DNA of 64,000 nucleotides from assembly GCF_020171945.1 (NCBI RefSeq), contig NZ_JAIVAP010000003.1, positions 1 through 64,000 on the forward strand. Direction: 5' to 3'. A program made the position numbers and the translations under genes. This stretch comes from Bacillus infantis. GTDB taxonomy: Bacteria; Bacillota; Bacilli; Bacillales; Cytobacillaceae. Positions within the stretch are counted from its first letter, which is position 1. Every line of letters begins with the position of its first letter. The notes beneath the pieces are model-generated. The model was not told where the DNA came from, did not search any database, and saw only the letters and a program-made list of their open reading frames with translations. Shown one piece after another: positions 1 to 8,477 of this stretch.

Positions 1-391
<391 letters not shown>

Positions 392-461
392 CATTTGATT
401 GCTTTGTAATTCTTCTTCTGCATTATCTAGTTTTGAGGGAATAAAAATTTTAAAATTCCTC

Positions 462-489
462 TTGCAAAATAATAAAAAGACGGTATAAT
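462..489 (+). promoter_or_regulatory. possible sigma-A promoter in the 23S-5S spacer
   Basis: TTGCAA at 462-467 and a consensus TATAAT at 484-489 are separated by 16 bases. The -10 box lies 22 bases before the 5S gene. If active it would give the 5S-tRNA part of the operon its own transcription start. The spacer is AT-rich, so a chance match is possible. Confidence 0.4.
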
Positions 490-510
490 AATACTTGTCT
501 TGAAAAAATA

Positions 511-628
<118 letters not shown>

Positions 629-652
629 GAAAGTATTCTAATATACTATCAT

Positions 653-727
653 TCCGCAGTAGCTCAGTGGTAGAGCATTCGGCTGTTAACCGAACGGTCG
701 TAGGTTCGAATCCTACCTGCGGAGCCA
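653..727 (+). tRNA. tRNA-Asn (GTT)
   Basis: Full cloverleaf with acceptor TCCGCAG/CTGCGGA, anticodon loop CTGTTAACC, T-loop GGTTCGAATCC and encoded CCA. First tRNA of the array behind 5S rRNA, the position tRNA-Asn holds in B. subtilis trnD. Confidence 0.97.
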
Positions 728-732
728 ATTAT

Positions 733-825
733 GGAGAGCTGTCCGAGTGGCCGAAGGAGCACGATTGGAAATCGTGTAGGCGGTTTATAGCTGTCTCAAG
801 GGTTCAAATCCCTTGCTCTCCGCCA
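733..825 (+). tRNA. tRNA-Ser (GGA)
   Basis: A 93-base class II tRNA with a long variable arm, acceptor GGAGAGC/GCTCTCC, anticodon GGA in ATTGGAAAT, and encoded CCA. Confidence 0.97.
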
Positions 826-840
826 TTTAAATTATAATAT

Positions 841-915
841 GGCCCCTTGGTCAAGCGGTTAAGACACCGCCCTTTCACGGCGGTAACACGGGTTCGAATC
901 CCGTAGGGGTCACCA
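841..915 (+). tRNA. tRNA-Glu (TTC)
   Basis: Cloverleaf with acceptor GGCCCCT/AGGGGTC, anticodon loop CCTTTCACG and encoded CCA. Confidence 0.97.
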
Positions 916-919
916 TTTC

Positions 920-995
920 GGAGGATTAGCTCAGCTGGGAGAGCATCTGCCTTACAAGCAGAGGGTCGGCGGTTCGATCCCGTCATCCTCCACCA
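920..995 (+). tRNA. tRNA-Val (TAC)
   Basis: Cloverleaf with acceptor GGAGGAT/ATCCTCC, anticodon TAC in CCTTACAAG, encoded CCA. Confidence 0.97.
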
Positions 996-1012
996 TTATA
1001 ACTTTTTATTGT

Positions 1013-1086
<74 letters not shown>

Positions 1087-1089
1087 TCT

Positions 1090-1106
1090 GGTCACGTGGT
1101 GTAGCG
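1090..1106 (+). pseudogene. truncated 5' piece of tRNA-Asp
   Basis: Sixteen of 17 bases match the 5' end of the intact tRNA-Asp at 1233 (GGTCACGTGGTGTAGCG against GGTCCCGTGGTGTAGCG). The match stops inside the D arm. About 126 bases of unrelated sequence then lead to the intact tRNA-Asp. It cannot make a tRNA. The piece could be a relic of a tandem duplication or of an insertion. Confidence 0.75.
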
Positions 1107-1232
1107 ACGAGCGACACTTCATTGAATATGCTGCGAGTTGTCTCGACGGATTTGCTTCCTTGAACCATCTGGAAGAGGAAGAGTCAGTCCTGCAGGCTTC
1201 TCGGGCATAATCAAGACCGTAATTTATTAAGT
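1107..1232 (+). other. unexplained insert A inside the tRNA array
   Basis: The normal spacer between fMet and Asp tRNAs is a few bases; here there are about 126. The insert has no convincing reading frame. It carries CTTCATTGAA at 1117-1126 followed by ATGCTGCG, a motif shared with the second insert. It ends in an AT-rich stretch before tRNA-Asp. Function unknown. Confidence 0.6.
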
Positions 1233-1308
1233 GGTCCCGTGGTGTAGCGGTTAACATGCCTGCCTGTCACGCAGGAGATCGCGGGTTCGATTCCCGTCGG
1301 GACCGCCA
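1233..1308 (+). tRNA. tRNA-Asp (GTC)
   Basis: Cloverleaf with acceptor GGTCCCG/CGGGACC, anticodon GTC in CCTGTCACG, encoded CCA. Confidence 0.97.
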
Positions 1309-1323
1309 TTTTAGTTTTAGTTA

Positions 1324-1350
1324 GGCTCAGTAGCTCAGTCGGTAGAGCAG
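1324..1350 (+). pseudogene. truncated 5' piece of tRNA-Phe
   Basis: The first 26 bases are identical to the intact tRNA-Phe at 1459, covering the acceptor 5' strand and the whole D arm. Identity ends at the D-stem/anticodon-stem junction. The other two thirds of the tRNA are missing. About 108 bases of other sequence follow before the intact copy. Confidence 0.85.
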
Positions 1351-1458
1351 ATTGCTACCTTCATTGAACAGCTTCTGCGGCAATCTGTGAGGAAGTTCGT
1401 AAGAACTGACGAACAAAGGACTTAAAACATACAAGGTTTAGAATGTAAATTTTATTAT
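1351..1458 (+). other. unexplained insert B inside the tRNA array
   Basis: A 108-base stretch follows the tRNA-Phe fragment. It shares CTTCATTGAA (1359-1368) with insert A, again followed closely by CTGCG. AGATTGC near 1349 pairs with GCAATCT near 1380, enclosing the shared motif. A second small hairpin, AGTTC-GTAA-GAACT, lies near 1394. No reading frame is convincing. Confidence 0.6.
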
Positions 1459-1534
1459 GGCTCAGTAGCTCAGTCGGTAGAGCAAAGGACTGAAAATCCT
1501 TGTGTCGGCGGTTCGATTCCGTCCTGAGCCACCA
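1459..1534 (+). tRNA. tRNA-Phe (GAA)
   Basis: Cloverleaf with acceptor GGCTCAG/CTGAGCC, anticodon GAA in ACTGAAAAT, encoded CCA. Confidence 0.97.
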
Positions 1535-1544
1535 TTGTTTGTAA

Positions 1545-1620
<76 letters not shown>

Positions 1621-1629
1621 CCTTAACGT

Positions 1630-1714
1630 GGAGGGGTAGCGAAGTGGCTAAACGCGGCGGACTGTAAATCCGCTCCCTCAGGGTTCGGCGGTTCGAATCC
1701 GTCCCCCTCCACCA
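1630..1714 (+). tRNA. tRNA-Tyr (GTA)
   Basis: Class II tRNA with a long variable arm (CTCCCTCAGGG), acceptor GGAGGGG/CCCCTCC, anticodon GTA in ACTGTAAAT, encoded CCA. Confidence 0.97.
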
Positions 1715-1720
1715 TTATAC

Positions 1721-1794
1721 AGGGGTATAGTTTAAAGGTAGAACAGAGGTCTCCAAAACCTCCAGTGTGGGTTCGATTCCTACTACCCCTGCCA
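1721..1794 (+). tRNA. tRNA-Trp (CCA)
   Basis: Cloverleaf with acceptor AGGGGTA/TACCCCT, anticodon CCA in GTCTCCAAAAC, encoded 3' CCA. Confidence 0.97.
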
Positions 1795-1804
1795 ATTTTA
1801 TTAT

Positions 1805-1881
1805 GGCGATTGTGGCGAAGTGGTTAACGCATCGGATTGTGGTTCCGACATTCGTGGGTTCGATTCCCATCAGTCGCCCCA
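1805..1881 (+). tRNA. tRNA-His (GTG)
   Basis: Cloverleaf with the extra 5' G expected for bacterial tRNA-His, anticodon GTG in ATTGTGGTT, encoded CCA. Confidence 0.96.
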
Positions 1882-1922
1882 TTTTTAAATCACAATAATG
1901 CATTTCATGCATATAATATTAT

Positions 1923-1997
1923 TGGGCTATAGCCAAGCGGTAAGGCAACGGACTTTGACTCCGTCATGCGTTGGTTCGAATCCAGCTAGCCCAGCCA
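1923..1997 (+). tRNA. tRNA-Gln (TTG)
   Basis: Cloverleaf with acceptor TGGGCTA/TAGCCCA, anticodon TTG in ACTTTGACT, encoded CCA. Confidence 0.97.
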
Positions 1998-2000
1998 TTT

Positions 2001-2075
2001 GCGGAAGTAGTTCAGTGGTAGAACATCACCTTGCCAAGGTGGGGGTCGCGGGTTCGAATCCCGTCTTCCGCTCCA
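2001..2075 (+). tRNA. tRNA-Gly (GCC)
   Basis: Cloverleaf with acceptor GCGGAAG/CTTCCGC, anticodon GCC in CTTGCCAAG, encoded CCA. Confidence 0.97.
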
Positions 2076-2083
2076 AACGTTCT

Positions 2084-2157
2084 GGCGGCATAGCCAAGAG
2101 GTAAGGCAGAGGTCTGCAAAACCTTTATCACCGGTTCGATTCCGGTTGCCGCCTCCA
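2084..2157 (+). tRNA. tRNA-Cys (GCA)
   Basis: Cloverleaf with acceptor GGCGGCA/TGCCGCC, anticodon GCA in TCTGCAAAA, encoded CCA. Confidence 0.97.
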
Positions 2158-2202
2158 TTCCTATTCAAGGAAATGGAGAATGAACGCTAAATTAAATGAT
2201 AT

Positions 2203-2284
2203 GCCGGTGTGGCGGAATTGGCAGACGCGCACGACTCAAAATCGTGTTCCTTCTGGAGTGCCGGTTCGACCCCGGCCACCGGTA
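2203..2284 (+). tRNA. tRNA-Leu (CAA), no encoded CCA
   Basis: Class II tRNA with a variable arm, acceptor GCCGGTG/CACCGGT closed by a G-U wobble, anticodon CAA in ACTCAAAAT. The discriminator A is followed by TCA rather than CCA, so the end must be completed after transcription. Confidence 0.95.
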
Positions 2285-2362
2285 TCATTTTCTTTTCTTT
2301 TCCTACAGGGTCTCCTGTTTTTATTTTTGTAAAGTCATCGACAAATTTCTACAATTTTCGAT

Positions 2363-2436
2363 GCGGGTGTAGTTTAATGGTAAAACCTCAGCCTTCCAAG
2401 CTGATGTCGTGGGTTCGATTCCCATCACCCGCTCCA
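2363..2436 (+). tRNA. tRNA-Gly (TCC)
   Basis: Cloverleaf with acceptor GCGGGTG/CACCCGC, anticodon TCC in CTTCCAAG, encoded CCA. Last gene of the array; an operon terminator follows. Confidence 0.97.
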
Positions 2437-2450
2437 TACATAATTTCATC

Positions 2451-2496
2451 AACGCAGTGTTTCGTTTCCAGAAAACGAAGCATTGCGTTTTTTCTT
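2451..2496 (+). terminator. Rho-independent terminator of the rRNA-tRNA operon
   Basis: A long hairpin (AACGCAGTG..TTCGTTT against AAACGAA..CATTGCGTT, loop TCCAGA) is followed by TTTTCTTT. It sits 14 bases after the last tRNA. Confidence 0.9.
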
Positions 2497-2628
2497 TGTC
2501 TTGATCACGATAAGGCATTCCCCAAACAGCCTGGTAATTGGCAGCCCAATCTTCACCCTTTATAAAGAAGTCAAAATTTTCCCCCTCTTTTGGTCAATTA
2601 TGTTGCCCCTTTTTATTTGATAGCCTCC

Positions 2629-2651
2629 TATAATAAAAGAAAGCGATTACA
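2629..2651 (+). promoter_or_regulatory. promoter -10 box with overlapping cre (CcpA) site
   Basis: TATAAT at 2629-2634 is followed at 2638-2651 by AGAAAGCGATTACA. This fits all positions of the cre consensus WGWAANCGNTNWCA. The site covers the probable transcription start, where bound CcpA would block initiation. I see only a weak -35 (TTGCCC, 2603). Carbon catabolite repression of the downstream sugar locus is inferred. Confidence 0.75.
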
Positions 2652-2670
2652 AAGGGCGGTGAGATTAAAA

Positions 2671-3612
2671 TTGGATGCAAAAACAGAGTTGGCCTCAATA
2701 AAGGGCGAAGCTGCAAGAAATACAGCAAGCAAACGTAAAGCACGTCTAAGGAGCATACTGATTTATGCGGCTTTTACCGGTCCGGCCATCATATTTTTTG
2801 TCCTTATACAGGTGATTCCGTTCCTAATGGGATTATATTATTCTTTTACCTCTTGGAATGGTGTAAGCTCAGCTGTCGAATGGGTCGGGCTCCAAAACTA
2901 TATTAAAATTTTCAAGGATGATCCAAATTTTTTCCAATCATTCGTGTTTACAACCAAGTTCATGCTGGCCTCTGTGATTATCAGCAATTTAATTGGCTTT
3001 GGACTTGCCCTGCTTCTTAACGCCGCATTGAAGACCCGGAATATTCTCAGAACAGTCTTCTTCATACCGAATGTAATTGGCGGCCTGCTGCTTGGATTCA
3101 TCTGGCAGTTCATCTTTGTCAAAGCATTTGCTTCCATCGGAAATATGACTGGACTGGCCTTTTTCAAGCTTGCCTGGCTGGGAGATGAGACTACAGCTTT
3201 TTGGGGAATTGTCATTGTATTTGCATGGCAGGTAAGCGGCTATATGATGGTGATTTATATCGCAGCCCTGCAGGGAGTGGATCATTCCCTTATTGAGGCA
3301 GCAAGGATTGACGGAGCCTCGAACTGGACACTTCTTACCCGCATCATCATGCCGCTTATCATTCCGGCATTCACTATTTGTTTCTTTCTGACCATATCAA
3401 TGGCCTTTAAGATATTTGATTTGAATCTTTCTCTTACAAATGGGGGACCGTTCAATTCAACACAGTCTGTAGCCATCAACATTTATCAGGAGGCTTTCCA
3501 AAATAACCGCTATGGTCTCGGGACGGCCAAATCGATTCTTTTCTTCCTGATTGTCGCCGTTTTTACAACGGTTCAGGTAGTTATGACGAAAAGGAAGGAG
3601 GTTGAAGCCTGA
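2671..3612 (+). CDS. ABC sugar transporter permease (MalF/UgpA type)
   Basis: Inner-membrane permease of a binding-protein-dependent carbohydrate importer (CUT1 type). About six hydrophobic segments are visible, with a charged N-terminal tail before the first. The EAA loop that contacts the ATPase is clear near residues 209-228 (EAARIDGASNWTLL, then a PL ending). I chose the TTG start at 2671 because GGGCGGTGAG sits just upstream. The frame stays open further 5' but would overlap the cre and promoter. It overlaps the next permease gene by one base. No ATPase gene is in the window, so a shared MsmX-type ATPase is likely. The substrate is unknown. Confidence 0.93.
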   Translation: MDAKTELASIKGEAARNTASKRKARLRSILIYAAFTGPAIIFFVLIQVIPFLMGLYYSFTSWNGVSSAVEWVGLQNYIKIFKDDPNFFQSFVFTTKFMLASVIISNLIGFGLALLLNAALKTRNILRTVFFIPNVIGGLLLGFIWQFIFVKAFASIGNMTGLAFFKLAWLGDETTAFWGIVIVFAWQVSGYMMVIYIAALQGVDHSLIEAARIDGASNWTLLTRIIMPLIIPAFTICFFLTISMAFKIFDLNLSLTNGGPFNSTQSVAINIYQEAFQNNRYGLGTAKSILFFLIVAVFTTVQVVMTKRKEVEA

Positions 3613-4439
3613 TGAATCGCAAGTATACCGGAAGGACATTTCTGCTGGAGATAGTCGGCATTATTCTAGGACTGATTTTTCTGATCCCTTTCTATTTTGT
3701 GGCTGTTAATTCCGTCAAGAGCTTTGCTGAAATCTTATTGGATGCAGCTGCTTTCCCAAAGGAAGTGTTGTTTGCAAACTATTCGAAGGTCTGGGAAATC
3801 ATTAATTTTCCGAGGGCATTCTGGAATTCACTGATCATCACTGTACTCAGCAATATTGGCCTTGTGGTCATCAGTTCGATGGCTGCCTGGAAAATGGTGA
3901 GGACTCCCGGGCGCTTCAGCAGGGTCTTGTTCATCCTGTTTGTCTCTGCAATGGTCATTCCCTTTCAGACAGTAATGATCCCGCTTATGAAGCTCGGAGG
4001 TGCCCTGAATATTACAAACAGCATTCCCGGGCTGATTATGATGTATTTTGGGTTTGGCGTTCCGCTTTCCCTGTTCCTGTACCATGGATTTGTCAAAACT
4101 GTTCCAAGGGAGATAGAAGAATCGGCACTGATTGATGGGTGCAGCCAGTTCGGCGTTTTTTGGAGAATTGTTTTCCCGCTTTTAAAGCCGATTACTGTTA
4201 CGGTTGTCATCCTTAATACCTTATGGATCTGGAATGATTTCCTGCTTCCTCTCCTGGTGCTGCAGGATGCTGAGCTGAGGACGATCCCGCTCGCCACCAG
4301 TTCCTTCTTTGCCCAATATACAAAGCAGTGGGATATGGGCCTGGCAGCGCTTGTGCTTGGCATAACACCGGTCATTATTTTCTTCCTGTTCCTGCAGAAG
4401 CATATTATTAAAGGAATAGCATCAGGCTCCATCAAATAG
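3612..4439 (+). CDS. ABC sugar transporter permease (MalG/UgpE type)
   Basis: Second permease of the same CUT1 importer, 275 residues with six predicted membrane segments. The EAA loop lies near residue 167 (EIEESALIDGCSQFGVFWRI), matching the partner permease. Its ATG overlaps the stop of the upstream gene, which suggests translational coupling and one-to-one production. The binding protein gene follows after 74 bases, the reverse of the usual order in which the binding protein comes first. Confidence 0.94.
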   Translation: MNRKYTGRTFLLEIVGIILGLIFLIPFYFVAVNSVKSFAEILLDAAAFPKEVLFANYSKVWEIINFPRAFWNSLIITVLSNIGLVVISSMAAWKMVRTPGRFSRVLFILFVSAMVIPFQTVMIPLMKLGGALNITNSIPGLIMMYFGFGVPLSLFLYHGFVKTVPREIEESALIDGCSQFGVFWRIVFPLLKPITVTVVILNTLWIWNDFLLPLLVLQDAELRTIPLATSSFFAQYTKQWDMGLAALVLGITPVIIFFLFLQKHIIKGIASGSIK

Positions 4440-4513
4440 ATATCAAATTTTCGCGGTGGCAAGCATGTACCGCAAAAATGATATATAAATAGAATTTAAG
4501 GAGGTCAATGACA

Positions 4514-5797
4514 ATGAAACGCTTATTGCTTATTTGCCTGTCCCTGCTATTCACGTTCGGGATCATGGCTGGCTGTTCGTCAGAAAGCACTTCTGGAACT
4601 GATGATAAAGAGGGGACAAAGGATTCCGGGGAAGAAACTGTTACGCTCAATCTGTTCCAATTTAAAGTGGAAATTGCCGACCAGCTTCAGGAGATGATTA
4701 AGGAATTTGAAGCCGAGCATCCAAACATTAAAGTGAAGCTTGAAACTGTTGGCGGCGGTGCCGACTACGGTGCTGCGCTGAAAGCGAAATTTGCTTCTGG
4801 CGAACAGCCGGATATTTTCAACAATGGCGGCTTTAAAGAACTGGAACTGTGGAAGGAGCATCTGGCCGACCTGTCCGATGAGCCATGGGTTGAGCATCTT
4901 CTCCCGATCGGCAAAGTGCCGATGACAGATACCGACGGCAAGCTTTACGGCATGCCGGTCAACCTTGAAGGATACGGATTTGTCTATAATAAAGACTTGT
5001 TTGAGAAAGCGGGCATTAAAGAGCCTCCTGCCAATATTTCAGAGCTCAAGGATGCCGCAAAGAAACTGAAGGACAGCGGCATTACGCCTTTCTCAGCCGG
5101 ATATGGGGAATGGTGGGTCATCGGGCAGCATTTGCTGAATATTCCTTTTGCCCAGCAGGAAGATCCTATTGCCTTTATTGAAGGCCTTTATGATGGTACA
5201 GAGAAATTTACGGATAATGAGCAATTCAAGCAGTTTAAAGAAGTGCTGGATACAGAAATCAATTTTGGAAATGACAATCCATTGACTACTGACTATAACA
5301 CGCAGGTCACCCAATTTGCCGCTGGCCAGACTGCCATGCTGCAGCAGGGCAACTGGACTGAAAATATGATCTATGAGGTTAATCCTGACATGAATATGGG
5401 CTTCCTGCCAATTCCGATTTCAGACGATGAAAAGGCAGACCGGCTTCCTGTCGGTGTACCGAATAACTGGGTCCTGAATAAGAATTCCGAGCACTTGGAT
5501 GAAGCGAAAATGTTCCTGGAATGGATGGTCTCTTCTGACACAGGAAAACGCTACTTAACAGAAGAGTTTGCTTTCATCCCTGCTTTTGACAATATTGAGG
5601 CTTCAGGCCTTGGCGACCTTGGCCAGTCAATCCTGGAGTACTCCAAGGAAGAGAAAACAATTCCGTGGACCTGGTTCAGATGGCCGGACGGGGCGAACAA
5701 GGAATTCGCTGCTGCCATCCAGGAATATGCAGCAGGAAAAATTGATTATGATACCCTGCTGGAGAGATTCCAAAAAACTTGGGATAACTTAAAGTAA
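4514..5797 (+). CDS. extracellular sugar-binding lipoprotein of the ABC transporter
   Basis: A 427-residue solute-binding protein (SBP_bac_1 family). The signal peptide ends in the lipobox IMAGC with Cys21 as lipid site, followed by a Ser/Glu/Asp-rich linker. The mature part has typical features such as an NKDLFEKAG segment and an AMLQQGNW segment. AAGGAGGT at 4498-4505 fits the ATG at 4514 (8-base spacing) better than the in-frame ATG at 4508. It delivers substrate to the two permeases encoded upstream. Ligand cannot be read from sequence; neighbours suggest an oligosaccharide or glycoside. Confidence 0.93.
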   Translation: MKRLLLICLSLLFTFGIMAGCSSESTSGTDDKEGTKDSGEETVTLNLFQFKVEIADQLQEMIKEFEAEHPNIKVKLETVGGGADYGAALKAKFASGEQPDIFNNGGFKELELWKEHLADLSDEPWVEHLLPIGKVPMTDTDGKLYGMPVNLEGYGFVYNKDLFEKAGIKEPPANISELKDAAKKLKDSGITPFSAGYGEWWVIGQHLLNIPFAQQEDPIAFIEGLYDGTEKFTDNEQFKQFKEVLDTEINFGNDNPLTTDYNTQVTQFAAGQTAMLQQGNWTENMIYEVNPDMNMGFLPIPISDDEKADRLPVGVPNNWVLNKNSEHLDEAKMFLEWMVSSDTGKRYLTEEFAFIPAFDNIEASGLGDLGQSILEYSKEEKTIPWTWFRWPDGANKEFAAAIQEYAAGKIDYDTLLERFQKTWDNLK

Positions 5798-5818
5798 AGC
5801 AGGAATCCCTGCCAGGTT

Positions 5819-5854
5819 AAAAAGCATGTCTGCAACAGGGCATGCTTTTTATTT
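5819..5854 (+). terminator. terminator after the binding protein gene
   Basis: AAAAGCATG pairs with CATGCTTTT and is followed by TATTTT. It separates the transporter genes from the two-component genes. Partial read-through is possible, because no strong promoter is obvious before the kinase gene. Confidence 0.8.
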
Positions 5855-5933
5855 TCCAAAACTGAAAAAATCTTCAGCCTGTCTCCGCCTGTCCCGTATA
5901 TACTTACATTATCAGGGCTTGGGGGGGCTATTT

Positions 5934-7730
5934 ATGATTAAGAACAGTATCCGCAACAAACTGATCGTCCTGCTGCTGCTGATCACGATCATTCCTTTCG
6001 GCACATCTATCGTCATCACCTACTTTCATACAAAGGAGTTTTTGAAGAACCAGGCTGTAGAGGAAAACAGCAAGCTTCTCTATCAGGGCAAGATCAACAT
6101 GGAGAGCTATATGAATGAGCTTAATGGGCTGACATTGTCTCTGTACAATAATCCCGGCTTTTTAAATTTCCTGAGGACTTCTAAAGATGAAGACAATTAC
6201 TTAACAATCGGGATCATGAAAAATGTGGTTCAGACCATCCTCTATGCCGGGGATACTATTAACAGGGTCCAGATAGCCTTTGCAGACGAAGACAGGGTTA
6301 TATCCGCCTCCAGGAGGTCGACAGTGGTCTTCCTGAAAGGAAGGAGCGCCAAAAGCGCAGAGGCCTTCAATAGAGCCAGGGACAGCTCATCACATATGTA
6401 TATTGAACCGCTGATGGAAGAGACAAATTCCCGAAATATCATGGCAGTGCATCGGGCGTTCACCAATATTCCCTCAGACAATGTGCTTGCGTATATCACT
6501 CTTGAGATCGCTCCGGATGACATCGTGGACCTCAGCAGGAATCTGTATACCCCGGGAAGCGAGGAATTTTATATCGTATCTCAGGATGGCCGGCTCATTT
6601 ATAGTTCTGACGAGGATGCTGCAAGCAGGCAGGTGCACGAAAAATGGGTGGATGCCATTTTGAGTTCAGAAAAAAAGGCGGGGACGCTTGAGTGGGAGAA
6701 AGATGATTTCAGCGGCATGATGATATACGAGCAGATGGAAGAAAGTGCGGGCGGCTGGTTCCTTGTGAAGCGGGTTCCGGATTCAACTTTGTATGAAAGC
6801 GCTTTTAGCGTGGCTAAAATCAATATCCTTTTTGGCATCATCGGCCTCACGCTGGTCATCCTGGCCACCTTATTCGTTTCTTTTAGGATCACCTCGCCGA
6901 TCCGGGTGCTGCTGAGGAGCATCAGCCAGGTAGAGCGGGGAGATATGAATGTTGAATATGATTCATTCGGGAAGGATGAAATCGGCATTCTGGGAATGAG
7001 GTTCAATGAGATGATCGAAAAAATCAACCATCTCATCAATAGGGAATATAAGCTGGAGATTGAGAATAAAACAAATCAGCTGAAGGTGCTCCAGTCGCAG
7101 ATCAACCCGCATTTCCTTTACAATGCACTCCAGTCGATCGGAACGGTCGCCCTGAAGAACAAAGTCCCGCAGATTTATACCCTGATTACCCATCTTTCAA
7201 AAATCATGAGGTACGGGATGGACATGGAGGAGGACCGGGTGCCGCTGATAAAAGAGATTAATTATACAAAGGCTTTCCTTCTTCTGCAGAAAGAGCGGTT
7301 TGGCGAGAAGTTTATCTACAAAATAGATGCAGGGGAAGAGGTCTCATCTGTCAAAGTTCCTAAAATGCTTCTGCAGCCGGTGATTGAGAATTATTTTAAG
7401 CATGGATTTACTCCAGGTGAAGGGACAGGCGAGCTGAATATCGAATGTTATAAAGACAGCGGATTTCTATGCATAGATATTAGTGATAATGGCGGCGGCG
7501 CTGATGAAGCCAGGCTGCGGGATATATGGCGCTGTATTAAAGGCGGGCCGCTGGAGGCCAAAGGGGACAGCACGAGCATCGGGCTCAGGAATGTGTATGG
7601 GCGGCTGATGCTTTATTACGGAGAAGAAGCAATCCTGCAGCTTGGAAATCGTGGGGGCAAAGGCTTTATCGTTTCCATGAAGCTTCCGCTGCACCCAGGG
7701 GGCGAAGAGGATGAAGGCAATCATCATTGA
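5934..7730 (+). CDS. sensor histidine kinase, YesM-type
   Basis: A 598-residue membrane sensor. A first membrane helix (about 10-32) and a second (about 296-316) flank a roughly 260-residue extracellular sensor domain of the Cache kind. A HAMP linker follows, then the His_kinase motif QINPHFLYNAL with His393, and an ATPase domain (PVIENYFKHGF, SDNGGGAD). This is the architecture of kinases paired with AraC-type response regulators next to sugar ABC transporters. ATG 5934 follows a G-rich ribosome site; the frame extends upstream into the terminator, so longer starts are unlikely. It overlaps the regulator gene by 20 bases. Confidence 0.93.
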   Translation: MIKNSIRNKLIVLLLLITIIPFGTSIVITYFHTKEFLKNQAVEENSKLLYQGKINMESYMNELNGLTLSLYNNPGFLNFLRTSKDEDNYLTIGIMKNVVQTILYAGDTINRVQIAFADEDRVISASRRSTVVFLKGRSAKSAEAFNRARDSSSHMYIEPLMEETNSRNIMAVHRAFTNIPSDNVLAYITLEIAPDDIVDLSRNLYTPGSEEFYIVSQDGRLIYSSDEDAASRQVHEKWVDAILSSEKKAGTLEWEKDDFSGMMIYEQMEESAGGWFLVKRVPDSTLYESAFSVAKINILFGIIGLTLVILATLFVSFRITSPIRVLLRSISQVERGDMNVEYDSFGKDEIGILGMRFNEMIEKINHLINREYKLEIENKTNQLKVLQSQINPHFLYNALQSIGTVALKNKVPQIYTLITHLSKIMRYGMDMEEDRVPLIKEINYTKAFLLLQKERFGEKFIYKIDAGEEVSSVKVPKMLLQPVIENYFKHGFTPGEGTGELNIECYKDSGFLCIDISDNGGGADEARLRDIWRCIKGGPLEAKGDSTSIGLRNVYGRLMLYYGEEAILQLGNRGGKGFIVSMKLPLHPGGEEDEGNHH

Positions 7731-8466
7731 TGATGAAAAGCATGTCAGGGAAGGGCTTCTAATGCTTGCAGAATGGGAAAAGCATGGAATCAGCTCCATC
7801 TTTGAGGCAGAGGACGGGGAAGAGGCTATCAGGCTGATCGGCGAAGTGCAGCCTGATATTATTTTTACCGATATGAATATGCCCAGGTGTGACGGCATCA
7901 GCCTTCTCAAATGGATCCATGGTTCTAAATGCCGGGGAAAGACGATCGTTGTCAGCGGGTACGATGACTATGAATATATGAGAAACGCCATCTATTATAA
8001 AAGTTTCGATTATATATTGAAGCCTATTGATCCGGAATTGCTGAATGAAACGCTTGGCAGGGCAGTCAATGACCTTGCTTCTTCGAGCGTGGCATGGGAT
8101 GGATTAAGAGAGCAGAAAGAAATGAAAGCTCCCCAGAAAGAGAATAACATTAAACAGATTGAAGAGTTTCTGGTCCAGAATTATCATCTTGATATCACAC
8201 TCCAGGATATCGCGGACCGTTTTTATTTGAGCAGAGAGTATATATCGAGGAGATTCAAGCAGGACTTTCAGGCAACCATTACAGATTATTTGACCAATAT
8301 CCGGATGGAAAAGGCGAAAGAGCTGCTTGGGAGCCCTTCTTTGAAAATCTACGAAATTGCCTATCAGGTTGGGTATCAGAATGAAAAGTATTTCAGCAAG
8401 GTTTTTAAAAAGCTGACCGGCTATACACCGAATGAATATCGGAATCTGCCGCCGGGCAGCAGATAG
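7711..8466 (+). CDS. response regulator with AraC-type DNA-binding domain, YesN-type
   Basis: The receiver domain has the acidic pair at residues 8-9, phosphorylation site Asp54 (FTDMNMP) and a KP motif near residue 104. The C-terminal 100 residues form a double helix-turn-helix of the AraC family ([16 protein letters not shown], then [19 protein letters not shown]). At 251 residues it is shorter than many YesN proteins and lacks the long middle region. It is cotranscribed and overlaps with its kinase. By analogy it should activate the adjacent transporter and dehydrogenase genes when substrate is present. Confidence 0.93.
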   Translation: MKAIIIDDEKHVREGLLMLAEWEKHGISSIFEAEDGEEAIRLIGEVQPDIIFTDMNMPRCDGISLLKWIHGSKCRGKTIVVSGYDDYEYMRNAIYYKSFDYILKPIDPELLNETLGRAVNDLASSSVAWDGLREQKEMKAPQKENNIKQIEEFLVQNYHLDITLQDIADRFYLSREYISRRFKQDFQATITDYLTNIRMEKAKELLGSPSLKIYEIAYQVGYQNEKYFSKVFKKLTGYTPNEYRNLPPGSR

Positions 8467-8477
8467 GAGGAAGAAAA

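Noticed and set aside
2437-2628. Integrated element next to the tRNA array
   Set aside because: No integrase gene and no repeated tRNA 3' end downstream; the region goes straight from terminator to the sugar operon promoter.
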